Below are positions 34,835 to 49,112 of a stretch of DNA of 64,000 nucleotides, piece after piece. Source of the DNA: Urophycis tenuis (Eukaryota; Chordata; Actinopteri; Gadiformes; Phycidae). The stretch spans positions 186,001 to 250,000 of the forward strand of contig JAXIVH010000201.1 of the NCBI GenBank assembly GCA_036785325.1, given 5' to 3'. Each line of letters opens with the position of its first letter. Within the stretch, counting starts at the first letter, position 1. A model generated the notes under the pieces. It was not told the origin of the DNA. It searched no databases and saw only the letters and a program-made list of their open reading frames with translations. The position numbers and the translations under genes were made by a program.

Positions 34835-37402
34835 AAAGCTTAGATTTCCCCGCTTAAAATGAGCCCATCTGCGAGCAGTCTGGTTGATCACAGACTAAAC
34901 TGCGTCAGGTTGAATGAAGTCTACCCAGCAGCTAAAAACATACCTTTAACGTTTCAATTAACATCAATCTTTCCTTACAGAACACAAATTAATTAGCTTA
35001 GTATTTCAACGGCCCTTTGGTGAATATAGTCTTGCCATACGCCGTTGGAAAGCTTAGATTTCCCCGCTTATAATGAGCCCATCCCTGAGCAATTTGGTTG
35101 CTCACAGACAAATCTGCGTCAGGTTGACTGAAGTCTACACAGCAGCTAAAGACATACCTTCAACGTTTCAATTAACATCAATCTTTCCTTACAGAACACA
35201 AATTAATTAGCTTAGTATTTAAACGACCCATGAGTCAATATAGTCTTGCCATACGCCGTTGGAAAGCTTAGATTTCCCCGCTTAAAATGAGCCCATCCGC
35301 GAGCAGTCTGGTTGATCACAGACTAAACTGCGTCAGGTTGACTGAAGTCTACCCAGCAGCTAAAAACATACCTTCAACGTTTCAATTAACATCAATCTTT
35401 CCTTACAGAACACAAATTAATTAGCTTAGTATTTCAACGACCCATGAGTCGATATAGTCTTGCCATACGCCGTTGGAAAGCTTAGATTTCCCCACTTAAA
35501 ATGAGCCCATCTGCGAGCAGTCTGGTTGATCACAGACTAAACTGCGTCAGGTTGACTGAAGTCTACCCAGCAGCTAAAAACATACCTTCAACGTTTCAAT
35601 TAACATCAATCTTTCCTTACAGAACACAAATTAATTAGCTTAGTATTTCAACGACCCTTTGGTGAATATAGTCTTGCCATACGCCGTTGGAAAGCTTAGA
35701 TTTCCCCGCTTATAATGAGCCCATCCCCGAGCAATTTGGTTGCTCACAGACTAAACTGCGTCAGGTTGACTGAAGTCTACCAAGCAGCTAAAAACATACC
35801 TTCAACGTTTCAATTAACATCAATCTTTCCTTACAGAACACAAATTAATTAGCTTAGTATTTCAACGACCCTTTAGTGAATATAGTCTTGCCATACGCCG
35901 TTGGAAAGCTTAGATTTCCCCGCTTAATATGAGCCCATCCGCGAGCAGTCTGGTTGATCACAGACTAAACTGCGTCAGGTTGACTGAAGTCTACCCAGCA
36001 GCTAAAAACATACCTTCAACGTTTCAATTAACATCAATCTTTCCTTACAGAACACAAATTAATTAGCTTAGTATTTCAACGACCCATGAGTCAATATAGT
36101 CTTGCCATACGCCGTTAGAAAGCTTAGATTTCCCCGCTTAAAATGAGCCCATCCGCGAGCAGTCTGGTTGATCACAGACTAAACTGCGTCAGGTTGAATG
36201 AAGTCTACCCAGCAGCTAAAAACATACCTTTAACGTTTCAATTAACATCAATCTTTCCTTACAGAACACAAATTAATTAGCTTAGTATTTCAACGGCCCT
36301 TTGGTGAATATAGTCTTGCCATACGCCGTTGGAAAGCTTAGATTTCCCCGCTTATAATGAGCCCATCCGTGAGCAATTTGGTTGCTCACAGACAAATCTG
36401 CGTCAGGTTGACTGAAGTCTACACAGCAGCTAAAGACATACCTTCAACGTTTCAATTAACATCAATCTTTCCTTACAGAACACAAATTAATTAGCTTAGT
36501 ATTTAAACGACCCATGAGTCAATATAGTCTTGCCATACGCCGTTGGAAAGCTCAGATTTCCCCGCTTAAAATGAGCCCATCCGCGAGCAGTCTGGTTGAT
36601 CACAGACTAAACTGCGTCAGGTTGACTGAAGTCTACCCAGCAGCTAAAAACATACCTTCAACGTTTCAATTAACATCAATCTTTCCTTACAGAACACAAA
36701 TTAATTAGCTTAGTATTTCAACGACCCATGAGTCGATATAGTCTTGCCATACGCCGTTGGAAAGCTTAGATTTCCCCACTTAAAATGAGCCCATCTGCGA
36801 GCAGTCTGGTTGATCACAGACTAAACTGCGTCAGGTTGACTGAAGTCTACCCAGCAGCTAAAAACATACCTTCAACGTTTCAATTAACATCAATCTTTCC
36901 TTACAGAACACAAATTAATTAGCTTAGTATTTCAACGACCCTTTGGTGAATATAGTCTTGCCATACGCCGTTGGAAAGCTTAGATTTCCCCGCTTATAAT
37001 GAGCCCATCCCCGAGCAATTTGGTTGCTCACAGACTAAACTGCGTCAGGTTGACTGAAGTCTACCAAGCAGCTAAAAACATACCTTCAACGTTTCAATTA
37101 ACATCAATCTTTCCTTACAGAACACAAATTAATTAGCTTAGTATTTCAACGACCCATGAGTCAATATAGTCTTGCCATACGCCGTTGGAAAGCTTAGATT
37201 TTCCCGCTTAAAATGAGCCCATCCGCGAGCAGTCTGGTTGATCACAGACTAAACTGCGTCAGGTTGAATGAAGTCTACCCAACAGCTAAAAACATACCTT
37301 TAACGTTTCAATTAACATCAATCTTTCCTTACAGAACACAAATTAATTAGCTTAGTATTTCAACGGCCCTTTGGTGAATATAGTCTTGCCATACGCCGTT
37401 GG
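34835..37402 (+). repeat. 1284-bp higher-order repeat (six 214-bp monomers) in the satellite
   Basis: Rare variants recur exactly 1284 bp (6 x 214) apart. CTACCAAGCAGC occurs with CAAG at 35781 and 37065, and CCACTTAAAATGAGCCCATC recurs near 35493 and 36777. The variant TAGTATTTAAACG occurs near 35215, 36499 and 37569; the last interval is five monomers, so one monomer was lost. Confidence 0.8.
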
Positions 37403-37955
37403 AAAGCTTAGATTTCCCCGCTTATAATGAGCCCATCTCCGAGCAATTTGGTTGCTGACAGACAAATCTGCGTCAGGTTGACTGAAGTCTACACAGCAGC
37501 TAAAGACATACCTTCAACGTTTCAATTAACATCAATCTTTCCTTACAGAACACAAATTAATTAGCTTAGTATTTAAACGACCCATGAGTCAATATAGTCT
37601 TGCCATACGCCGTTGGAAAGCTTAGATTTCCCCGCTTAAAATGAGCCCATCCGCGAGCAGTCTGGTTGCTCACAGACAAAACTGCGTCAGGTTGACTGAA
37701 GTCTACCCAGCAGCTAAAAACATACCTTCAACGTTTCAATTAAGATCAATCTTTCAATAAAGAACAGAAATTAATTAGCTTAGTATTTCAACGACCCATC
37801 ACTCAATATAATCTTGCCATACGCCGTTGGGAACCTTAGATTTCCCCGCTTAAAATGAGCCCATCCCCGAGCAATTTGGTTGCTCACAGACAAAACTGCG
37901 TCAGGTTGACTGAAGTCTACCCAGCAGCTAAAAACATACCTTCAACTTTTCAATT

Positions 37956-38923
37956 CACGCGTTTTTTTTGTAATACGTGTAGCTATGATAAAGGACACAT
38001 GTTTTGGCCTGTTTTATTATTCATAGTTGGCTTAACAGTAATAGAATATTATTATATGCTATAAGTGACCAGACGTCCGAGATCAAAACTGGGAGCATAA
38101 TCCCCGAGAAGGGGGAAAAAAAGGGTCAGCTATGTTTAAGTATATATATATATGTGTGTGTATATATGCGTGTGTGTGTGTGTATATATGCGTGTGTGTG
38201 TGTGTGTGTGTGTGTGTTTTAATCACTTACTTGGAACGGCATGATCCCACATCGCTGTGAAGGGATGGCGTTAACCAGGTGGGCGTGCAACCCCTCGAGA
38301 GAGTTGCTGCCTCACCGGCACTTGTACTTGTTCAGCCGGATGCAGTTCTTCACAACCACCTTCACAGAGACATACAGCTGTATGCCAGGGGGGTCATGTA
38401 ACACACAACCTATTGCAAGGTCCTCATTTATGCTGGTGTCATTTTGAAATGTTACCATATACAAGTTTGAATGGTTTTGACACACGATGACTGCAGAGAC
38501 AGCTGCAGGATGGCCCACGAAGCAGGACGGAGGGGGCCTGTGGCTGTGCGGGGAGGACCAGCGGTATGGGTGCTGCCGACACAGGGGGCGGGCGGGCCAC
38601 AGGCTGATGCAGCAGGAGGCCTCGGCTGGAGGCGGGTGGGCGCAGGAGGCTTCGGCCGGGTGGAGGACGACAACGCAGTGGGCTGAACGGGCCGGTTGGT
38701 GGGAGTCACAGGCTCTGGCTCATCAACAAATAACCTGGAAATATAAAATACACACGTGATCAGTATTGATATTGATATCTTTTATAAGAACACTGTTCAT
38801 ACCGTTTACACTTTTTATACAACTGTTTATACAATGTCCATACTGTTTATTTATTAATGTTTATCACTGAAAAATAAAGGTGACTTGGTATGACTTGTGT
38901 GCTATTTTCTTTCCACAGCCAAC
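37956..38923 (-). repeat. Captured insert, copy 2
   Basis: Same edges and order as copy 1. The microsatellite is the shortest of the six (about 38141-38216) and lacks the long GCGC core, which accounts for essentially all of the length difference. Confidence 0.85.
38231..38734 (-). pseudogene. Captured exon, copy 2 (nonsense mutation)
   Basis: 504 bp with acceptor and donor intact. The codon after ...NKYKCR is TGA (38314-38312) where copy 1 has CGA, a C-to-T change at a CpG. The motif after it reads IPSQRCGIMPFQ (Cys instead of Tyr). The same stop is present in copies 4, 5 and 6. Otherwise nearly identical to copy 1. Confidence 0.55.
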
Positions 38924-40833
38924 AGAACACACATGAATCAGCTTATTATTTCGACGACCCATGGGCAAATATAGTCATGCCATACGTCGTTGGAAAGCTT
39001 AGATTTCCCTGTTTAAAATGAGCCCATCTCCGAGCAATTTGGTTGCTCACAGACAAATCTGCGTGAGGTTGACTGAAGTCTACACAGCAGCTAAAGACAT
39101 ACCTTAAAAGTTTCAATTAACATCAATCTTTCCTTACAGAACACAAATTAATTAGCTTAGTATTTCAACGACCCTTTAGTGAATATAGTCTTGCCATACG
39201 CCGTTGGAAAGCTTAGATTTCCCCGCTTAAAATGAGCCCATCCTCGAGCAGTCTGGTTGATCACAGACTAAACTGCGTCAGGTTGACTGAAGTCTACCCA
39301 GCAGCTAAAAACATACCTTCAACGTTTCAATTAACATCAATCTTTCCTTACAGAACACAAATTAATTAGCTTAGTATTTCAACGACCCATGAGTCAATAT
39401 ACTCTTGCCATACGCCGTTGGAAAGCTTAGATTTCCCCGCTTAAAATGAGCCCATCCGCGAGCAGTCTGGTTGATCACAGACTAAACTGCGTCAGGTTGA
39501 CTGAAGTCTACCCAGCAGCTAAAAACATACCTTCAACGTTTCAATTAACATCAATCTTTCCTTACAGAACACAAATTAATTAGCTTAGTATTTCAATGAC
39601 CCATGAGTCAATATAGTCTTGCCATACGCCGTTGGAAAGCTTAGATTTCCCCGCTTAAAATGAGCCCATCCGCGAGCAGTCTGGTTGATCACAGACTAAA
39701 CTGCGTCAGGTTGAATGAAGTCTACCCAGCAGCTAAAAACATACCTTTAACGTTTCAATTAACATCAATCTTTCCTTACAGAACACAAATTAATTAGCTT
39801 AGTATTTCAACGACCCTTTGGTGAATATAGTCTTGCCATACGCCGTTGGAAAGCTTAGATTTCCCCGCTTATAATGAGCCCATCCCTGAGCAATTTGGTT
39901 GCTCACAGACTAAACTGCGTCAGGTTGACTGAAGTCTACCCAGCAGCTAAAAACATACCTTCAACGTTTCAATTAACATCAATCTTTCCTTACAGAACAC
40001 AAATTAATTAGCTTAGTATTTCAACGACCCATGAGTCAATATAGTCTTGCCATACGCCGTTGGAAAGCTTAGATTTCCCCGCTTAAAATGAGCCCATCCG
40101 CGAGCAGTCTGGTTGATCACAGACTAAACTGCGTCAGGTTGAATGAAGTCTACCCAGCAGCTAAAAACATACCTTTAACGTTTCAATTGACATCAATCTT
40201 TCCTTACAGAACACAAATTAATCAGCTTAGTATTTCAACGGGCCATTGGTGAATATAGTCTTGCCATACGCCGTTGAAAAGCTTAGATTTCCCCGCTTAT
40301 AATGAGCCCATCCGCGAGCAGTCTGGTTGATCACAGACTAAACTGCGTCAGGTTGACTGAAGTCTACCCAGCAGCTAAAAACATACCTTCAACGTTTCAA
40401 TTAACATCAATCTTTCCTTACAGATCACAAATTAATTAGCTTAGTATTTCAACAACCAATGAGTCAATATAGTCTTGCCATACGCCGTTGGAAAGCTTAG
40501 ATTTCCCCGCTTAAAATGAGCCCATCCGCGAGCAGTCTGCTTGCTCAGAGACAAAACTGCGTCAGGTTGACTGAAGTCTACCCAGCAGCTAAAAACATAC
40601 CTTCAACGTTTCAATTAAGATCAATCTTTCAATAAAGAACAGAAATTAATTAGCTTAGTATTTCAACGACCCATGACTCAATATAGTCTTGCCATACGCC
40701 ATTGGGAACCTTAGATTTCCCTGCTTAAAATGAGCCCATCCCCGAGCAATTTGGTTGCTCACAGACAAAACTGCGTCAGGCTGACTGAAGTCTACCCAGC
40801 AGCTAAAAACATACCTTCAACTTTTCAATTCAC

Positions 40834-41078
40834 GCGTTTTTTTTGTAACACGTGTAGCTATGATAAAGGACACATGTTTTGGCCTGTTTTATTATTCATA
40901 GTTGGCTTAACAGTAATAGAATATTATTATATGCTATAAGTGACCAGACGTCCGAGATCAAAACTGGGAGCATAATCCCCGAGAAGGGGGAAAAAAAGGG
41001 TCAGCTATGTTTAAGTATATATATATATGTGTGTGTATATATAAGTGTGTGTGTGTGTGTGTATATATGCGCGCGCGC

Positions 41079-41138
<60 letters not shown>

Positions 41139-41843
41139 TTTAATCACTTACTTGGAACGGCATGATCCCATATCGCTGTGAAGGGATGGCGTTAACCAGG
41201 TGGGCGTGCAACCCCTCGAGAGAGTTGCTGCCTCGCCGGCACTTGTACTTGTTCAGCCGGATGCAGTTCTTCACAACCACCTTCACAGAGACATACAGCT
41301 GTATGCCAGGGGGTCCTGTAACACACAACCTATTGCAAGGTCCTCATTTATGCTGGTGTCATTTTGAAATGTTACCATATACAAGTTTGAATGGTTTTGA
41401 CACACGATGACTGCAGAGACAGCTGCAGGATGGCCCACGAAGCAGGACGGAGGGGGCCTGTGGCTGTGCGGGGAGGACCAGCGGTATGGGTGCTGCCGAC
41501 ACAGGGGGCGGGCGGGCCACAGGCTGACGCAGCAGGAGGCCTCGGCTGGAGGCGGGTGGGCGCAGGAGGCTTCGGCCGGGTGGAGGACGACAACGCAGTG
41601 GGCTGAACGGGCCGGTTGGTGGGAGTCACAGGCTCTGGCTCATCAACAAATAACCTGGAAATATAAAATACACACGTGATCAGTATTGATATTGATATCT
41701 TTTATAAGAACACTGTTCATACCGTTTACACTTTTTATACAACTGTTTATACAATGTCCATACTGTTTATTTATTAATGTTTATCACTGAAAAATAAAGG
41801 TGACTTGGTATGACTTGTGTGCTATTTTCTTTCCACAGCCAAC
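40834..41843 (-). repeat. Captured insert, copy 3
   Basis: Same edges. It has the longest microsatellite (about 41015-41137), with a GCGC core and a TGCG interruption. Confidence 0.85.
41152..41654 (-). pseudogene. Captured exon, copy 3 (1-base deletion)
   Basis: 503 bp: one G is missing from a run of six (41309-41313), which shifts the second reading frame at ...DPPGIQ. It keeps CGA (Arg) before GSNSLEG and the Tyr form IPSQRY, so it groups with copy 1. Both splice sites are intact. Confidence 0.55.
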
Positions 41844-44178
41844 AGAACACACATGAATCAGCTTATTATTTCGACGACCCATGGGCAAATATAGTCATGC
41901 CATACGTCGTTGGAAAGCTTAGATTTCCCCGTTTAAAATGAGCCCATCTCCGAGCAATTTGGTTGCTCACAGACAAATCTGCGTCAGGTTGACTGAAGTC
42001 TACACAGCAGCTAAAGACATACCTTCAACGTTTCAATTAACATCAATCTTTCCTTACAGAACACAAATGAATTAGCTTAGTATTTCAACGACCCTTTAGT
42101 GAATATAGTCTTGCCATACGCCGTTGGAAAGCTTAGATTTCCCCGCTTAAAATGAGCCCATCCGCGAGCAGTCTGGTTGATCACAGACTAAACTGCGTCA
42201 GGTTGACTGAAGTCTACCCAGCAGCTAAAAACATACCTTCAACGTTTCATTTAACATCAATCTTTCCTTACAGAACACAAATTAATTAGCTTAGTATTTC
42301 AACGACCCATGAGTCAATATAGTCTTGCCATACGCCGTTGGAAAGCTTAGATTTCCCCGCTTAAAATGAGCCCATCCGCGAGCAGTCTGGTTGATCACAG
42401 ACTAAACTGCGTCAGGTTGACTGAAGTCTACCCAGCAGCTAAAAACATACCTTCAACGTTTCAATTAACATCAATCTTTCCTTACAGAACACAAATTAAT
42501 TAGCTTAGTATTTCAACGACCCTTTGGTGAATATAGTCTTGCCATACGCCGTTGGAAAGCTTAGATTTCCCCGCTTATAATGAGCCCATCCCCGAGCAAT
42601 TTAGTTGCTCACAGACTAAACTGCGTCAGGTTGACTGAAGTCTACCCAGCAGCTAAAAACATACCTTCAACGTTTCAATTAACATCAATCTTTCCTTACA
42701 GAACACAAATTAATTAGCTTAGTATTTCAACGACCCATGAGTCAATATAGTCTTTCCATACGCCGTTGGAAAGCTTTGATTTCCCCGCTTAAAATGAGCC
42801 CATCCGCGAGCAGTCTGGTTGATCACAGACTAAACTGCGTCAGGTTGACTGAAGTCTACCCAGCAGCTAAAAACATACCTTTAACGTTTCAATTAACATC
42901 AATCTTTCCTTACAGAACACAAAATAATTAGCTTAGTATTTCAACGACCCTTTGGTGAATATAGTCTTGCCATACGCCGTTGGAAAGCTTAGATTTCCCC
43001 GCTTATAATGAGCCCATCCCCGAGCAATTTGGTTGCTCACAGACTAAACTGCGTCAGGTTGACTGAAGTCTACCCAGCAGCTAAAAACATACCTTCAACG
43101 TTTCAATTAACATCAATCTTTCCTTACAGAACACAAATTAATTAGCTTAGTATTTCAACGAGCCATGAGTCAATATAGTCTTTCCATACGCCGTTGGAAA
43201 GCTTAGATTTCCCCGCTTAAAATGAGCCCATCTCCGAGCAATTTGGTTGCTCACAGACAAATCTGCGTCAGGTTGACTGAAGTCTACACAGCAGCTAAAG
43301 ACATACCTTCAACGTTTCAATTAACATCAATCTTTCCTTACAGAACACAAAAGAATTAGCTTAGTATTTCAACGACCCTTTAGTGAATATAGTCTTGCCA
43401 TACGCCGTTGGAAAGCTTAGATTTCCCCGCTTAAAATGAGCCCATCCGCGAGCAGTCTGGTTGATCACAGACTAAACTGCGTCAGGTTGACTGAAGTCTA
43501 CCCAGCAGCTAAAAACATACCTTAAACGTTTCAATTAACATCAATCTTTCCTTACAGAACACAAATTAATTAGCTTAGTATTTCAACGCCCCTTTGGTGA
43601 ATATAGTCTTGCCATACGCCGTTGGAAAGCTTAGATTTCCCTGCTTATAATGAGCCCATTCCCGAGCAATTTGGTTGCTCACAGACAAAACTGTGTCAGG
43701 TTGAGTGAAGTCTACCCAGCAGCTAAAAACATACCTTCAACGTTTCAATTAACATCAATCTTTCCTTACAGAACACAAATTAATTAGCTTAGTATTTCAA
43801 CGGCCCTTTGGTGAATATAGTCTTGCCATACGCCGTTAGAAAGCTTAGATTTCCCCGCTTAAAATGAGCCCATCCGCGAGCAGTCTGGTTGATCACAGAC
43901 TAAACTGCGTCAGGTTGAATGAAGTCTACCCAGCAGCTAAAAACATACCTTCAACGTTTCAATTAAGATCAATCTTTCAATAAAGAACAGAAATTAATTA
44001 GCTTAGTATTTCAACGACCCATGACTCAATATAGTCTTGCCATACGCCGTTGGGAACTTTAGATTTCCCCGCTTAAAATGAGCCCATCCGCGAGCAATTT
44101 AGTTGCTCACAGACTAAACTGCGTCAGGTTGAATGAAGTCTACCCAGCAGCTAAAAACATACCTTCAACTTTTCAATT

Positions 44179-44422
44179 CACGCGTTTTTTTTGTAATACG
44201 TGTAGCTATGATAAAGGACACATGTTTTGGCCTGTTTTATTATTCATAGTTGGCTTAACAGTAATAGAATATTATTATATGCTATAAGTGACCAGACGTC
44301 CGAGATCAAAACTGGGAGCATAATCCCCGAGAAGGGGGAAAAAAAGGGTCAGCTATGTTTAAGTATATATATATATATGTGTGTGTATATATGTGTGTGT
44401 GTGTGTGTGTATATATGCGCGC

Positions 44423-44473
<51 letters not shown>

Positions 44474-45176
44474 AATCACTTACTTGGAACGGCATGATCC
44501 CACATCGCTGTGAAGGGATGGCGTTAACCAGGTGGGCGTGCAACCCCTCGAGAGAGTTGCTGCCTCACCGGCACTTGTACTTGTTCAGCCGGATGCAGTT
44601 CTTCACAACCACCTTCACAGAGACATACAGCTGTATGCCAGGGGGGTCATGTAACACACAACCTATTGCAAGGTCCTCATTTATGCTGGTGTCATTTTGA
44701 AATGTTACCATATACAAGTTTGAATGGTTTTGACACACGATGACTGCAGAGACAGCTGCAGGATGGCCCACGAAGCAGGACGGAGGGGGCCTGTGGCTGT
44801 GCGGGGAGGACCAGCGGTATGGGTGCTGCCGACACAGGGGGCGGGCGGGCCACAGGCTGACGCAGCAGGAGGCCTCGGCTGGAGGCGGGTGGGCGCAGGA
44901 GGCTTCGGCCGGGTGGAGGACGACAACGCAGTGGGCTGAACGGGCCGGTTGGTGGGAGTCACAGGCTCTGGCTCATCAACAAATAACCTGGAAATATAAA
45001 ATACACACGTGATCAGTATTGATATTGATATCTTTTATAAGAACACTGTTCATACCGTTTACACTTTTTATACAACTGTTTATACAATGTCCATACTGTT
45101 TATTTATTAATGTTTATCACTGAAAAATAAAGGTGACTTGGTATGACTTGTGTGCTATTTTCTTTCCACAGCCAAC
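44179..45176 (-). repeat. Captured insert, copy 4
   Basis: Same edges; microsatellite about 44363-44470. The monomers on both sides share rare variants with those around copy 5 (AAGCATAGATTTCC to the right, the modified monomer to the left), so copies 4 and 5 form a recent block duplication. Confidence 0.85.
44484..44987 (-). pseudogene. Captured exon, copy 4 (nonsense mutation)
   Basis: 504 bp. The shared TGA stop lies at 44567-44565. Splice acceptor and donor are intact. Nearly identical to copy 5. Confidence 0.55.
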
Positions 45177-46869
45177 AGAACACACATGAATCAGCTTATT
45201 ATTTCGACGACCCATGGGCAAATATAGTCATGCCATACGTTGTTGGAAAGCATAGATTTCCCCGTTTAAAATGAGCCCATCTCCGAGCAATTTGGTTGCT
45301 CACAGACAAATCTGCGTCAGGTTGACTGAAGTCTACACAGATGCTAAAGACATACCTTCAACGTTTCAATTAACATCAATCTTTCCTTACAGAACACAAA
45401 AGAATTAGCTTAGTATGTCAACGACCCTTTAGTGAATATAGTCTTGCCATACGCCGTTGGAAAGCTTAGATTTCCCCGCTTAAAATGAGCCCATCCGCGA
45501 GCAGTCTGGTTGATCACAGACTAAACTGCGTCAGGTTGACTGAAGTCTACCCAGCAGCTAAAAACATACCTTCAACGTTTCAATTAACATCAATCTTTCC
45601 TTACAGAACACAAATTAATTAGCTTAGTATTTCAACGACCCATGAGTCAATATAGTCTTGCCATACGCCGTTGGAAAGCTTAGATTTCCCCGATTAAAAT
45701 GAGCCCATCCGCGAGCAGTCTGGTTGATCACAGACTAAACTGCGTCAGGTTGACTGAAGTCTACCCAGCAGCTAAAAACATACCTTCAACGTTTCAATTA
45801 ACATCAATCTTTCCTTACAGAACACAAATTAATTAGCTTAGTATTTCAATGACCCATGAGTCAATATAGTCTTGCCATACGCCGTTGGAAAGCTTAGATT
45901 TCCCCGCTTAAAATGAGCCCATCCCCGAGCAGTCTGGTTGATCACAGACTAAACTGCGTCAGGTTGAATGAAGTCTACCCAGCAGCTAAAAACATACCTT
46001 TAACGTTTCAATTAACATCAATCTTTCCTTACAGAACACAAATTAATTAGCTTAGTATTTCAACGACCCTTTGGTGAATATAGTCTTGCCATACGCCGTT
46101 GGAAAGCTTAGATTTCCCCGCTTAAAATGAGCCCATCCCCGAGCAGTCTGGTTAATCACAGACTAAACTGCGTCAGGTTGAATGAAGTCTACCCAGCAGC
46201 TAAAAACATACCTTTAACGTTTCAATTAACATCAATCTTTCCTTACAGAACACAAATTAATTAGCTTAGTATTTCAAAGACCCTTTGGTGAATATAGTCT
46301 TGCCATACGCCGTTGGAAAGCTTAGTTTTCCCCGCTTATAATGAGCCCATCCCTGAGCAATTTGGTTGCTCAAAGACTAAACTGCGTCAGGTTGACTGAA
46401 GTCTACACAGCAGCTAAAAACATACCTTCAACGTTTCAATTAACATCAATCTTTCCTTACAGAACACAAATTAATTAGCTTAGTATTTCAACGACCCATG
46501 AGTCAATATAGTCTTGCCATACGCCGTTAGAAAGCTTAGATTTCCCCGCTTAAAATGAGCCCATCCGCGAGCAGTCTGGTTGATCACAGACTAAACTGCG
46601 TCAGGTTGAATGAAGTCTACCCAGCAGCTAAAAACATACCTTCAACGTTTCAATTAAGATCAATCTTTCAATAAAGAACAGAAATTAATTAGCTTAGTAT
46701 TTCAACGACCCATGACTCAATATAGTCTTGCCATACGCCGTTGGGAACTTTAGATTTCCCCGCTTAAAATGAGCCCATCCGCGAGCAATTTAGTTGCTCA
46801 CAGACTAAACTGCGTCAGGTTGAATGAAGTCTACCCAGCAGCTAAAAACATACCTTCAACTTTTCAATT

Positions 46870-47113
46870 CACGCGTTTTTTTTGTAATACGTGTAGCTAT
46901 GATAAAGGACACATGTTTTGGCCTGTTTTATTATTCATAGTTGGCTTAACAGTAATAGAATATTATTATATGCTATAAGTGACCAGACGTCCGAGATCAA
47001 AACTGGGAGCATAATCCCCGAGAAGGGGGAAAAAAAGGGTCAGCTATGTTTAAGTATATATATATATATGTGTGTGTATATATGTGTGTGTGTGTGTGTG
47101 TATATATGCGCGC

Positions 47114-47144
<31 letters not shown>

Positions 47145-47847
47145 AATCACTTACTTGGAACGGCATGATCCCACATCGCTGTGAAGGGATGGCGTTAACC
47201 AGGTGGGCGTGCAACCCCTCGAGAGAGTTGCTGCCTCACCGGCACTTGTACTTGTTCAGCCGGATGCAGTTCTTCACAACCACCTTCACAGAGACATACA
47301 GCTGTATGCCAGGGGGGTCATGTAACACACAACCTATTGCAAGGTCCTCATTTATGCTGGTGTCATTTTGAAATGTTACCATATACAAGTTTGAATGGTT
47401 TTGACACACGATGACTGCAGAGACAGCTGCAGGATGGCCCACGAAGCAGGACGGAGGGGGCCTGTGGCTGTGCGGGGAGGACCAGCGGTATGGGTGCTGC
47501 CGACACAGGGGGCGGGCGGGCCACAGGCTGACGCAGCAGGAGGCCTCGGCTGGAGGCGGGTGGGCGCAGGAGGCTTCGGCCGGGTGGAGGACGACAACGC
47601 AGTGGGCTGAACGGGCCGGTTGGTGGGAGTCACAGGCTCTGGCTCATCAACAAATAACCTGGAAATATAAAATACACACGTGATCAGTATTGATATTGAT
47701 ATCTTTTATAAGAACACTGTTCATACCGTTTACACTTTTTATACAACTGTTTATACAATGTCCATACTGTTTATTTATTAATGTTTATCACTGAAAAATA
47801 AAGGTGACTTGGTATGACTTGTGTGCTATTTTCTTTCCACAGCCAAC
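46870..47847 (-). repeat. Captured insert, copy 5
   Basis: Same edges; microsatellite about 47054-47140. Sister of copy 4; the blocks are 2691 bp apart. Confidence 0.85.
47155..47658 (-). pseudogene. Captured exon, copy 5 (nonsense mutation)
   Basis: 504 bp. The shared TGA stop lies at 47238-47236. Splice sites are intact. Confidence 0.55.
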
Positions 47848-49112
47848 AGAACACACATGAATCAGCTTATTATTTCGACGACCCATGGGCAAATATAGTC
47901 ATGCCATACGTTGTTGGAAAGCATAGATTTCCCCGTTTAAAATGAGCCCATCTCCGAGCAATTTGGTTGCTCACAGACAAATCTGCGTCAGGTTGACTGA
48001 AGTCTACACAGCAGCTAAAGACATACCTTCAACGTTTCAATTAACATCAATCTTTCCTTACAGAACACAAAAGAATTAGCTTAGTATGTCAACGACCCTT
48101 TAGTGAATATAGTCTTGCCATACGCCGTTGGAAAGCTTAGATTTCCCCGCTTAAAATGAGCCCATCCGCGAGCAGTCTGGTTGATCACAGACTAAACTGC
48201 GTCAGGTTGACTGAAGTCTACCCAGCAGCTAAAAACATACCTTCAACGTTTCAATTAACATCAATCTTTCCTTACAGAACACAAATTAATTAGCTTAGTA
48301 TTTCAACGACCCATGAGTCAATATAGTCTTGCCATACGCCGTTGGAAAGCTTAGATTTCCCCGATTAAAATGAGCCCATCCGCGAGCAGTCTGGTTGATC
48401 ACAGACTAAACTGCGTCAGGTTGACTGAAGTCTACCCAGCAGCTAAAAACATACCTTCAACGTTTCAATTAACATCAATCTTTCCTTACAGAACACAAAT
48501 TAATTAGCTTAGTATTTCAATGACCCATGAGTCAATATAGTCTTGCCATACGCCGTTGGAAAGCTTAGATTTCCCCGCTTAAAATGAGCCCATCCCCGAG
48601 CAGTCTGGTTGATCACAGACTAAACTGCGTCAGGTTGAATGAAGTCTACCCAGCAGCTAAAAACATACCTTTAACGTTTCAATTAACATCAATCTTTCCT
48701 TACAGAACACAAATTAATTAGCTTAGTATTTCAACGACCCTTTGGTGAATATAGTCTTGCCATAGGCCGTTGGAAAGCTTAGATTTCCCCGCTTATAATG
48801 AGCCCATCCCCGAGCAATTTGGTTGCTCAGAGACTAAACTGCGTCAGGTTGACTGAAGTCTACCCAGCAGCTAAAAACATACCTTCAACGTTTCAATTAA
48901 CATCAATCTTTCCTTACAGAACACAAATTAATTAGCTTAGTATTTCAACGACCCATGAGTCAATATAGTCTTGCCATACGCCGTTGGAAAGCTTAGATTT
49001 CCCCGCTTAAAATGAGCCCATCCGCGAGCAGTCTGGTTGATCACAGACTAAACTGCGTCAGGTTGAATGAAGTCTACCCAGCAGCTAAAAACATACCTTC
49101 AACTTTTCAATT

